From positions 1 to 16,552 of the forward strand of contig JAJZTU010000043.1 in the NCBI GenBank assembly GCA_021848765.1: a DNA stretch of 16,552 bases, read 5' to 3'. The position numbers were made by a program, and so were the translations under genes. The notes beneath the pieces are model-generated. The model saw only the letters and a program-made list of their open reading frames with translations, had not been told where the DNA came from and did not search any database. Source of the stretch: Bacillota bacterium. GTDB lineage: Bacteria > Bacillota > GCA-003054495 > Carboxydocellales > JAJZTU01. Below are positions 6,641-13,215 of the stretch, one piece after another (the first letter of the stretch is position 1; the number at the start of each line of letters is the position of its first letter).

Positions 6641-6878
6641 GCAAAATGGAATTGATTATATTTTTTGTTAAAGGTATTCTTTCATCAGCACTTTGCCAAG
6701 GGGTAGGGGGATTGCCTTGGTATGGAAGACAATGATAATAGTATGTCCTAAAGATTGGTATTCCTTGGCTCATCCAACCGGCGAGCTTTTCGTAGTCTAT
6801 TCGTGGTGAACCAAATTCATCTTGAAGAATTTTATCTAAATAAGCGCCATCAATGAATATTCCCACTTTATCTGACAT
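6636..6878 (-). pseudogene. NYN/DUF88 (LabA-like) protein with apparent in-frame internal deletion
   Basis: An 80-codon frame. Residues 1-55 match the N-terminus of NYN/DUF88 proteins: VGIFIDGAYLDKIL (with the first catalytic Asp10), SPRIDYEKL, FRTYYYHCLPYQGNPPTP. Full proteins of this kind are roughly 170-250 residues, with further acidic residues later in the fold. Here the sequence jumps at about residue 55 to WQSADERIPLTKNIINSIL, which looks like the C-terminal helix of the same family. The simplest reading is an in-frame deletion of the middle. The gene keeps a good promoter, an AAAGGGGG ribosome binding site (ATG at 6878) and a stop codon, so a small peptide may still be made. NYN proteins are metal-dependent nucleases; this product should be inactive. 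The internal-deletion reading is from family memory. Confidence 0.6.
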
Positions 6879-6899
6879 AACTTGCCCCCTTTCGGTCAT

Positions 6900-6935
6900 A
6901 TTATAATGATATTTTTAGGAGGTAAAGTTTGTCAA
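6900..6935 (-). promoter_or_regulatory. sigma-A promoter for the NYN remnant
   Basis: A perfect TTGACA at 6935-6930, then 18 nt to TATCAT (6911-6906) on the minus strand. A second box TATAAT lies directly after (6905-6900), but 24 nt is too far from the -35. It sits 20-55 nt before the gene start. Confidence 0.65.
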
Positions 6936-6958
6936 CAGATTTTATTTGAGTGGTACTT

Positions 6959-8416
6959 TTAAACCCCCAAAGGAGCTACTTCCATTAGTTTTTTTACCTC
7001 TTCAGGAATTTCACCAAGTCCTCCAATATATTTTTTCAGGAAAGAATTTTCCATCATCACTTTCAGGGATCTGATCAAATAATCCCTCTTGAAGGCATCG
7101 GGGATTGAGGTATAAGTTTTTAGCTTATCCATGTAGTACTTGCGGTAACAATCCACCACAGCCCGGGCAATTTCCTCTTTGCTCATCTTTTTGGGCTCTA
7201 CCACAGGCTCGACAAAATTATATTTTGCATAGTCCCATTCCGCAATGTATTCCTTCAGTTCAGGATAGATATCGGCGTAGGGCCAGGGGGCAATCATCAG
7301 GAAATGCGCAAAATCGGGATCATAATGCTTGGCTAATTGGAGGGTTTCCTCAATTGATTCAGGGGTTTCTTCCGGCATGCCCAAAACAAAGGAACACTCG
7401 GTGATTATCCCGGCCTCATTGATAATGCGCAAGGCCTGTCTGGACTGTTCACAACTGATGTTTTTCTTAAACTGGTCCAGCTTCTCCTGGTCAGTAGCTT
7501 CTACTCCAACGTAAATGTGGAGCACACCGGCCTGCCGGTATTTGGCCATAATGTCCGCATCACGCAGGATATCCCCTACACAGGTTTCCAATAGCAAGCC
7601 CACATTGGTTTTACGCTCAATGAGCAGATCGAGGATTCTCTCCCAACGCCGGCGGTTCCTGGTGGGGTATTCATCAGACAGCATGACCACATTTACCCCA
7701 TAAGTATCCCTAAGGTGTTCCAATTCCTCGACAAATTTTTCCGCACTGCGCTCCCGGTATGTTTTAAACCAAAACTTTTGTTGGGAGCAGAAGCAGCAGT
7801 CATGGGGACATCCCCGGGAAGAATTGACCAAACCCAGTCTCGAACCAGGCATAACAAAAAAACTGTAATCCTCCCAGTCCACCAAATCCCAAGCCGGGAT
7901 AAGGGAATCCAGGTCCTGGATAAAGGGCCTGCCCGGGGTTACCACCACAGCATCCTCTTCCCGGAAGGCAATCCCCCGGACCTTGTGCAGGTCTCCCCCT
8001 GCTTCCAGGGCCTCCAAAAGTTCCGGAACGGTTAGTTCCCCTTCTCCACGCACCACAAAATCCAAGTGGGCAGATTGCCTTAGCAGTTCTTCGTAACAAA
8101 AGTTAGCGTGGATTCCCCCTACCATAGTTACAATAGCAGGGTCCACTTCTTTGGCTGCCCGCAAAACATCCAAAGCAGCATTTATAGATGAAGTATAGGC
8201 TGTAGATGCCACCACATCCGGACGCACTTGTGCAATGTGCTCTTTGATTTGGTTTAGGGTATGGTCTTTAGTCATTGCATCATATAATTCCACCTGGTGT
8301 CCTGCGGCCCTGACATGGCCGGCCACATAGATAAAGCCCAGGTGTGGCCACCTTCCGGCCGCTTCTACAACCCCGGCATGGTAAGGAGGTGTGATGAGTA
8401 GAATCTTCTTGGACAT
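6959..8416 (-). CDS. B12-binding-domain radical SAM protein (COG1032/BchE-like), substrate unknown
   Basis: A 485-residue radical SAM enzyme. The N-terminal about 140 residues have the Rossmann-like layout of a cobalamin-binding domain (ILLITPPYHAG, PHLGFIYVAGH, then VRPDVVASTAYTSS, MVGGIHANF and VVRGEGE). The axial DxHxxG motif is not obvious. The radical SAM core follows, with the cluster motif CPHDCCFC: Cys203, Cys207 and Cys210 bind the 4Fe-4S cluster, and Cys208 is an extra one. Later come VNVVMLSDEYPTRN and ECSFVLGMPEETPESIE, typical of the BchE-like group. Known relatives methylate or cyclise unactivated carbons. The frame reaches a GTG at 8464, but the ATG at 8416 has AGGTGA 5 nt upstream, so I use it. 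It stands alone between two terminators and interrupts the rbgA-rnhB order. Confidence 0.85.
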   Translation of the reverse strand: MSKKILLITPPYHAGVVEAAGRWPHLGFIYVAGHVRAAGHQVELYDAMTKDHTLNQIKEHIAQVRPDVVASTAYTSSINAALDVLRAAKEVDPAIVTMVGGIHANFCYEELLRQSAHLDFVVRGEGELTVPELLEALEAGGDLHKVRGIAFREEDAVVVTPGRPFIQDLDSLIPAWDLVDWEDYSFFVMPGSRLGLVNSSRGCPHDCCFCSQQKFWFKTYRERSAEKFVEELEHLRDTYGVNVVMLSDEYPTRNRRRWERILDLLIERKTNVGLLLETCVGDILRDADIMAKYRQAGVLHIYVGVEATDQEKLDQFKKNISCEQSRQALRIINEAGIITECSFVLGMPEETPESIEETLQLAKHYDPDFAHFLMIAPWPYADIYPELKEYIAEWDYAKYNFVEPVVEPKKMSKEEIARAVVDCYRKYYMDKLKTYTSIPDAFKRDYLIRSLKVMMENSFLKKYIGGLGEIPEEVKKLMEVAPLGV

Positions 8417-8577
8417 GAGCTTCACCTGCCTTTGGCGGATGTAGTAATAGTTTTCACAATGCACCTCTATATACTTCTTCGTATTTCAACATTTTCCTGC
8501 ATAACTGGAATGTTATCCGGAAAATACCCATTATTCCAGACGATGGACAAAAAATTTATACTTTTTCCACATCTGTT

Positions 8578-8601
8578 AAAAAACGAATGCCTGGGCATTC
8601 G
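8578..8601 (-). terminator. intrinsic terminator after rbgA
   Basis: CGAATGCC (8601-8594), a 2-nt loop and GGCATTCG (8591-8584) on the minus strand form a perfect 8-bp stem followed by six T. The loop is very tight, so the top pair probably opens. It lies 15 nt after the rbgA stop. Confidence 0.85.
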
Positions 8602-8616
8602 CTAATGTACTGTAAT

Positions 8617-9471
8617 TCATCGTGACAGTGGTAACTCATCCAGAGTGAACTTGCCGATTTTGCCCCCTCTGAACTCATCCAAAACGATAGCCGCCGCTTT
8701 AGTACGGTCCACATTGCCCCCGCTGACCAGGCACCCGCGGCGTTTTCCTATGGCATCCAGGAGTTGGTGATTGTCTACCGCTAATTCCTCCAGTTTATAT
8801 CTTGCCTTAACCTGCTCAGGGGCATTTTCCCTTAACCAGCCCAAAAGCTGTGCTGCCAGCTCCACTTCATCCAGCAGTTGGTCACGAATTGCCCCCGTAA
8901 CAGCTAATTTGTATCCCACCTGGGGATCTTCAAACTTAGGCCAGAGAATTCCCGGTGTATCCAGCAGCTCAAAATTCCCACCGAAGCGTACCCATTGTTT
9001 ACCCCTGGTCACCCCGGGTTTATCAGCAGTTTTGGCTGTTCCCTTCCCCACCAGGCGGTTAATAAACGATGATTTTCCCACATTGGGAATACCGGCAATC
9101 ATAGCCCTGATGGCTCTTGGCCTCTGGCCCTTGGCCAGCAAAGCATCCAGCTTTGCTTTGGTCAAACGTACCGCAGCAGCTTCCATTTCCCGGAACCCCT
9201 GCCCGGTAAGGGAGTTTGCCAACACCACTTCTAAACCGCTGTTTTTGTAATACTGCCGCCACTGCCTGGTAGCTTCCTCATCCGCCAAATCCACTTTATT
9301 CAGGACCAGCATCCTGGGCTTGGAACCGATAATTTCCAGTAAATCCGGGTTTCTGCTGCTTTCGGGAAGCCGGGCATCAGCCAGCTCAATCACCACATCC
9401 ACCAGTTTAAGGTTCTCCTGTACCATCCGTTTGGCCTTGACCATATGTCCGGGATACCACTGAATATTCAT
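8617..9471 (-). CDS. rbgA: ribosome biogenesis GTPase RbgA (YlqF)
   Basis: A 284-residue circularly permuted GTPase needed for late assembly of the large ribosomal subunit. The G motifs are in permuted order: NKVD (G4) at 58-61, then GIPNVGKSS (G1) at 127-135, PGVTRG (G2) at 152-157 and DTPG (G3) at 171-174. The N-terminus MNIQWYPGHM-KAK is the family signature. The C-terminal about 80 residues form the helical RNA-binding domain. The length is close to that of B. subtilis RbgA (about 282). The ATG has AGGTGA 6 nt upstream, overlapping the end of lepB 10 nt away, so the two genes are likely coupled. Confidence 0.95.
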   Translation of the reverse strand: MNIQWYPGHMVKAKRMVQENLKLVDVVIELADARLPESSRNPDLLEIIGSKPRMLVLNKVDLADEEATRQWRQYYKNSGLEVVLANSLTGQGFREMEAAAVRLTKAKLDALLAKGQRPRAIRAMIAGIPNVGKSSFINRLVGKGTAKTADKPGVTRGKQWVRFGGNFELLDTPGILWPKFEDPQVGYKLAVTGAIRDQLLDEVELAAQLLGWLRENAPEQVKARYKLEELAVDNHQLLDAIGKRRGCLVSGGNVDRTKAAAIVLDEFRGGKIGKFTLDELPLSR

Positions 9472-9481
9472 CCTCAGTCAC

Positions 9482-10156
9482 CTACTTTAAGTAGTCCTGC
9501 AAATCCTTGACCAGACTAATCCTCTTGACAGGCCAGTAGACCAAAACAGCCTTGCCCCGGATGTTCTGCTTAGGCATTTCTCCCCAGAACCGGCTATCCT
9601 CACTGTTGTTCCGGTTATCACCCATCATGAAATAGGCATCTTGTGGCACAGTGTACGGACCAAAGTCCGGAAAGCGCAGTCCCTTTGGTAAGTATGGCTC
9701 TTTTACCTTACTATTATTAATGTAGAGTTCACTGTTGCGAATTTCCACTGTGTCCCCCGGAAGGCCGATGACCCGTTTAATAAAGTCCCGCTCCGGATCC
9801 TTGGGAAACCGGAATACCATAACATCCCCCCGGGCAGGCTCCTTGAAGCGGTAAATGAATTTATTGACAATAATCCTGTCTCCAGGTACCAAATTAGGCT
9901 CCATGGACCCTGAGGGAATGTAAAACGGCTGGAAGATAAAAAACCGGATCACCGCTGCCAGGACTGCAGCTACCACCAGGGCTTCCAGTGTTTCACCGAG
10001 AAAGCTGCCTTTTTCCTCCCGCTTTTCAGCCTTTGCAGGGTTCTTTTGGACAGTGGGAAAATCAGCTGGTTTAGCTATGTTTTCAACCTTGCTTTCCAGT
10101 TTACTTTCTTCTTTGCTATCTACTTTGCTATTCTCATGGTACAATTGCTCAGTCAT
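9482..10156 (-). CDS. lepB: signal peptidase I
   Basis: A 224-residue membrane peptidase that removes signal peptides from exported proteins. The catalytic Ser84 lies in IPSGSMEPNL and the general-base Lys127 in FIKRVIGLPGD; the other family boxes (GDIVVF-like GDVMVF, and MGDNRNNSEDSR) are present. One transmembrane segment spans about residues 57-75. The first 50 residues are an unusual Lys/Glu/Ser-rich cytoplasmic tail with SK-x-ESK repeats. The frame continues 17 codons upstream, but the ATG at 10156 has GGGGGC 5 nt upstream and fits better. lepB is between rplS and rbgA in many Clostridia. The secretion role fits the nearby ffh. Confidence 0.95.
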   Translation of the reverse strand: MTEQLYHENSKVDSKEESKLESKVENIAKPADFPTVQKNPAKAEKREEKGSFLGETLEALVVAAVLAAVIRFFIFQPFYIPSGSMEPNLVPGDRIIVNKFIYRFKEPARGDVMVFRFPKDPERDFIKRVIGLPGDTVEIRNSELYINNSKVKEPYLPKGLRFPDFGPYTVPQDAYFMMGDNRNNSEDSRFWGEMPKQNIRGKAVLVYWPVKRISLVKDLQDYLK

Positions 10157-10252
10157 ATTTAGCCCCCAATTCACCTGAGAAGTACAGTGTGAAGAAGCCT
10201 TAGTCACACTTATACTTCATTCCACTAAGAGTCTTATAAATTCCTGAAGTAC

Positions 10253-10284
10253 AAAAAAGGGACTGCGGTACTGCCAGTCCCTTT
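10253..10284 (-). terminator. intrinsic terminator after rplS
   Basis: GGGACTG (10281-10275), a 9-nt loop and CAGTCCC (10265-10259) on the minus strand, extended by A-T pairs at the base and followed by six T. It lies about 10 nt after the rplS stop, and separates rplS from lepB. Confidence 0.9.
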
Positions 10285-10294
10285 CTCTACGATG

Positions 10295-10636
10295 CTATTT
10301 TTTCTCTTTGATCCGAGCCGCCTTGCCCCGCAGGCTGCGCAGGTAGTAGAGCTTAGCCCGGCGAACCCGGCCTCTGCGCATAATTTCAATGCGGTCGATT
10401 ATTGGTGAGTGTACAGGGAAAATTCTCTCTACACCTACACCGTAGGAAATCCGGCGCACGGTAAAAGTCTCCCGCAAACCGCCACCGCTGCGGCGAATTA
10501 CAATACCTTCGAAAACCTGAATCCTTTCCCGGTTGCCTTCCCGTACCTTTACGTGTACCCGTACGGTATCTCCTGGCAGGAAGTTAGGAATATCAGATTT
10601 TATTTGTTCTTTTTCCAAAGCGGAAATGATATCCAT
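10295..10636 (-). CDS. rplS: 50S ribosomal protein L19
   Basis: A 113-residue ribosomal protein L19, which lies at the 30S-50S interface. The sequence matches the family along its length: FLPGDTVRVHVKVREGNRER near residue 20, VFEGIVIRRSGGGLRETFTV in the middle, YGVGVERIFPVHSP, and the basic end RRAKLYYLRSLRGKAARIKE. The open frame continues 11 codons upstream, but the ATG at 10636 has AAGGAGG upstream and yields the usual N-terminus MDIISALEKEQ. It has its own promoter, leader and terminator, so it can be controlled apart from the upstream operon. Confidence 0.96.
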   Translation of the reverse strand: MDIISALEKEQIKSDIPNFLPGDTVRVHVKVREGNRERIQVFEGIVIRRSGGGLRETFTVRRISYGVGVERIFPVHSPIIDRIEIMRRGRVRRAKLYYLRSLRGKAARIKEKK

Positions 10637-10735
10637 TATGCTTTCCCTCCTTCCCTCATAGACGTTCATATCCAGCCTCAGTTATCTGGATAGCGGACCG
10701 CCCGTGTTCGCTCAAATAAGCTGAGCACGACTAAC
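10637..10735 (-). promoter_or_regulatory. structured rplS leader (candidate L19 autoregulatory leader)
   Basis: About 100 nt between the rplS promoter and start codon. On the minus strand TATCCAG (10692-10686) pairs with CTGGATA (10675-10669), a perfect 7-bp hairpin ending just before the ribosome binding site. Upstream, GCTCA/TGAGC within CGTG/CACG and GCGG-TCCGC form further stems. L19 leaders are known in Firmicutes, but I matched position and folding only, not the family consensus. Confidence 0.5.
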
Positions 10736-10742
10736 AGAAACC

Positions 10743-10771
10743 ATTATAACACAAAGCCCGGACTATGGCAA
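10743..10771 (-). promoter_or_regulatory. sigma-A promoter of rplS, overlapping the end of the upstream gene
   Basis: TTGCCA (10771-10766), 17 nt, TATAAT (10748-10743) on the minus strand. The -35 box is also the last two codons of the SPOUT methyltransferase gene. Confidence 0.8.
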
Positions 10772-11371
10772 GGAAATTTCCTTGATAGCACCTGCTTTAC
10801 TCCACCAGGGCTCACCCAAAAGGCGGTCCAGGATGATTGAAACCGCACCGCGCACACAGAGGTGGTTATATTCTCCTCCGCCGTAAATGGGCTCTAAGAT
10901 ATGTTCCGCACTTTCCATGGTCTTTTGTTCCATGCCGTAGCCTGTGCCAAACATAATCAGGTAAGGCCTGTCTCCCTGCCAGATTTTTTCCCGCAGGTCC
11001 CTATAGGTTACAGTGTTGGGATAAATCCGCGCATCTGTAGTTACGGTCACCGGTTTTTGACCGGTTTTTTGCTCAATATCCTGCAAGGTATCCTCCAGGG
11101 TATTGATGAGGGTTAGCCGTTCAAAGGCTTCCTTACGGTCCGGGTTATACCGGGAACCAAATCCGGTCTGCCAGTATTCCAGCATGTGCTTAATCAGTTC
11201 CTGCTGTGCCTGGACGGGATGAACTATGTAATAGCCTGCTACGTTATAGGTACGGGCGCTTCTGGCAATATCATGTACATCGAGATTGGTAATGGAAGTA
11301 GTAATTACTTCCATGTGCTTGTTATACACAGGATAATGCAGCAGGGCAATATATACTTGGGGCTTGGCCAT
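10763..11371 (-). CDS. SPOUT-class RNA methyltransferase (TM1570/COG4752 type)
   Basis: A 202-residue protein of the SAM-dependent RNA methyltransferase family PF09936, with the trefoil-knotted SPOUT fold. Recognisable blocks are VYIALLHYPVYNKHMEVITTSITNLDVHDIARSARTYNV in outline, FGTGYGMEQ and the knot region LEPIYGGGEYNHLCVRGAVSIILDRLLG. In Thermotoga and many Clostridia the same family lies next to, or is fused with, trmD, so a tRNA or rRNA target is likely; the modified base is unknown. The ATG has AGGTGA 7 nt upstream. It follows trmD by 64 nt; B. subtilis lacks a gene at this place. Confidence 0.85.
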   Translation of the reverse strand: MAKPQVYIALLHYPVYNKHMEVITTSITNLDVHDIARSARTYNVAGYYIVHPVQAQQELIKHMLEYWQTGFGSRYNPDRKEAFERLTLINTLEDTLQDIEQKTGQKPVTVTTDARIYPNTVTYRDLREKIWQGDRPYLIMFGTGYGMEQKTMESAEHILEPIYGGGEYNHLCVRGAVSIILDRLLGEPWWSKAGAIKEISLP

Positions 11372-11386
11372 AAAACGCTCACCTTT

Positions 11387-11443
11387 CTAAGTAGGTTATT
11401 CCCCGGGTAACTCTGCCTTCCTATAGTCACGATGCCTACTTAG
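11387..11443 (-). other. long hairpin between trmD and the SPOUT gene
   Basis: CTAAGTAGG and CCTACTTAG form perfect 9-bp arms around 39 nt. The first arm in the RNA overlaps the trmD stop codon and the second ends just before the AAAGGTGA ribosome binding site of the next gene. No T-run follows, so it is not a terminator; it could affect translation of the methyltransferase. Confidence 0.5.
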
Positions 11444-12194
11444 GCTTGACTTGATTGGGGTGGAGGTGGAATTCCCGTTTAAGCAGCAGGCGGTCTGCCT
11501 GGCTCAGGTCTTCCTGCCTGAGCAAATCCGGCCTGCGAGCCAGGGTTCTCAGCAGGGATTGTTGGCGGCGCCAGAGCCGGATTTTTTCGTGATCCCCGCT
11601 GAGCAGAATTTCCGGCACTTCCAGGCCCCGGAACTCCCTGGGCCGGGTATACTGGGGGTATTCCAGCAGCCCGCCGGTGAAAGACTCTTCCACAGCTGAA
11701 AAACTCTCTCCCAGGACTCCGGGGACAAGCCGGGCCACGGCATCAATCACTACCATAGCCGGGAGTTCCCCACCCGTCAGGATATAGTCCCCGATGGAAA
11801 TTTCCCGGGTTACCAGGGCTTCCCGGACTCTTTCATCAATACCCTCATAATGCCCGCACAGGAAGACCAGGTGTTCCTCCCGGGCCAGCTCTGCGGCCAG
11901 TTGCTGCGAAAAGGGGGTACCCTGGGGACACATCAGGACGAGCTGCTTAGGGGCTTGCCCGTCCCTGGCGGTCAGGGCATCTACCGCGCGAAAGATGGGC
12001 TCCGGTTTCATCACCATCCCGGCACCACCACCAAAAGGGTAATCATCGGTAATGTGGTGCTTGTCAGTGGTATAGTCCCGGATATTATGGGTATTTATCT
12101 CAATCAGCCCTTTTTCCCTGGCCTTGCCCAGGATGCTCTCTCCCATGGGCCCGGCAAACATTCCCGGAAAAAGGGTCAAGATATCTATTTTCAT
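11436..12194 (-). CDS. trmD: tRNA (guanine(37)-N1)-methyltransferase
   Basis: A 252-residue SPOUT methyltransferase that makes m1G37 in tRNA and prevents frameshifting. The family blocks are MKIDILTLFPGMF at the start, YPFGGGAGMVMKPEPIF at about 52-68, CGHYEGIDER at 113-122, SIGDYILTGGE at 133-143 and GLLEYPQYTRP near 175-185. The position where the proteobacterial enzyme has the catalytic Asp (EDSF) reads EESF here, a conservative change. The start ATG lies 5 nt after the rimM stop. Its nearest GGAAGGA sequence is about 13 nt away, so translation probably depends on coupling to rimM. Confidence 0.95.
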   Translation of the reverse strand: MKIDILTLFPGMFAGPMGESILGKAREKGLIEINTHNIRDYTTDKHHITDDYPFGGGAGMVMKPEPIFRAVDALTARDGQAPKQLVLMCPQGTPFSQQLAAELAREEHLVFLCGHYEGIDERVREALVTREISIGDYILTGGELPAMVVIDAVARLVPGVLGESFSAVEESFTGGLLEYPQYTRPREFRGLEVPEILLSGDHEKIRLWRRQQSLLRTLARRPDLLRQEDLSQADRLLLKREFHLHPNQVKPK

Positions 12195-12199
12195 GGTTT

Positions 12200-12706
12200 T
12201 TACAGTCCTTCCGGGAGGTCTACAATAACTTTGCCGGCATCCAGGTCAACGGATTTGATTACCTGCTTGATTGCCGGAACGAGGATTTCCCTGCCTGCTT
12301 CGTCCCTCACAGCCCAGACATCATTGGCGCCGGTGGTTATCACCTCATGGAGTTTGCCCAGGCTCCCGCCGTCCACAGTAAAAACCTCCAAGCCTTCCAA
12401 CTGGAATATGTAATAGGTGTGCTCAGGCAGTTTGGTCAGTTCTGCTCCGGTAACCTGTAAAAAGGCGTTCTTTAGCAGCAGCGCTGCATTCATATCATCA
12501 ATTTCAGCAAACTTAATGATCAAGAGGTTCTTATATTCCCGTACATTCTGAATCCGGTAGGTTTGCAGCTTTCCCCCGTTGTTAACCAGGACCTGCTTCA
12601 TTTTAAAAAACCGTTCAGGAAAATCGGTGAGCGGGACCACTCTGAGCTCACCTTTTATGCCGTGGGTGTTGACGATTTTGCCTATGTTAATTAATCTTTC
12701 CGCCAT
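12200..12706 (-). CDS. rimM: 16S rRNA processing protein RimM
   Basis: A 168-residue factor for 30S head assembly that binds S19. The N-terminal beta-barrel carries IGKIVNTHGIKGELRVVPLTDFPERF, and the C-terminal PRC barrel (from about residue 95) carries GLEVFTVDGGSLGKL, TTGANDVWAV and ILVPAI. The ATG has AAAGGTGA upstream, a site shared with the end of ylqD 4 nt away. Gene order ylqD-rimM-trmD matches B. subtilis. Confidence 0.95.
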   Translation of the reverse strand: MAERLINIGKIVNTHGIKGELRVVPLTDFPERFFKMKQVLVNNGGKLQTYRIQNVREYKNLLIIKFAEIDDMNAALLLKNAFLQVTGAELTKLPEHTYYIFQLEGLEVFTVDGGSLGKLHEVITTGANDVWAVRDEAGREILVPAIKQVIKSVDLDAGKVIVDLPEGL

Positions 12707-12710
12707 TTTC

Positions 12711-13130
12711 TCACCTTTTTTGAGGATTGCGAATTTCCACTATCTTGTCATCACAGAGAATTACCTCCACCCCGAAGACCTCACTCCAGGTATCACCCAC
12801 CTTAAGTTCTGTTATGGTCTCCAAAGTGCCCTGAACAATCTCCGACCCGTTGGCCCACTTGCCAATCTCTTTTAATTTACCCAGGAGCTGGTTCTTGCTG
12901 TCCAGCCGTTTTTGGCGCTGGCTGTCCAGGTGCTGCTTAGCTGCTGCTATCCCCTGGGGATTTTGTTTCTCCAGTTCGGCCAGCATGCGCTTGCTGTGGA
13001 ATTCTAATTGCTGGAGCTCCACCTCCAGCTTCTTGATACCTTCCTGGACTTCGGCAGCGGCCAGCATTTTAAAGTTTTCCGTTACCCTAGCCTTCACAAC
13101 CACCGGGCGCTTGATGGTCAGTACTCCCAT
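12711..13130 (-). CDS. ylqD: YlqD family protein, function unknown
   Basis: A 139-residue protein of the YlqD family (PF11068), found in this place in many Firmicutes; its function is unknown. After a short strand (LTIKRPVVVKARVTENF) comes a long helix, about residues 25-85, rich in Glu, Gln, Lys and Leu and probably a coiled coil. A small beta-rich end follows (VGDTWSEVFGVEVILCDDKIVEI). Two starts are possible: the ATG at 13151 (AAGGGT upstream) and the ATG at 13130 (AGGGGGT 6 nt upstream). The second gives the usual family N-terminus and I use it. It lies between khpA and rimM, so a link to ribosome or RNA work is likely but unproven. Confidence 0.85.
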   Translation of the reverse strand: MGVLTIKRPVVVKARVTENFKMLAAAEVQEGIKKLEVELQQLEFHSKRMLAELEKQNPQGIAAAKQHLDSQRQKRLDSKNQLLGKLKEIGKWANGSEIVQGTLETITELKVGDTWSEVFGVEVILCDDKIVEIRNPQKR

Positions 13131-13173
13131 GGTTCTACCCCCTAAATCCATGGTCTACCCTTAAGGGTGCAGC

Positions 13174-13195
13174 AAAGGGGCTCTTAAGCCCCTTT
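13174..13195 (-). other. strong hairpin between khpA and ylqD (weak or partial terminator)
   Basis: AAAGGGGCT-N4-AGCCCCTTT, a perfect 9-bp stem with a 4-nt loop. The sequence after it on the minus strand is only TTT then GC, so it is a poor terminator in the direction of the operon. It may reduce readthrough or mark an RNA processing site between the rpsP-khpA and ylqD-trmD parts. Confidence 0.6.
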
Positions 13196-13215
13196 TTGCC
13201 AGACAACACTATTAG

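Noticed and set aside
10211..10250. Sigma-H promoter for lepB (CAGGAATTT ... GTGGAATGA)
   Set aside because: The spacer is 13 nt and bases in both boxes deviate; clearly poorer than the site at 15976-16004.
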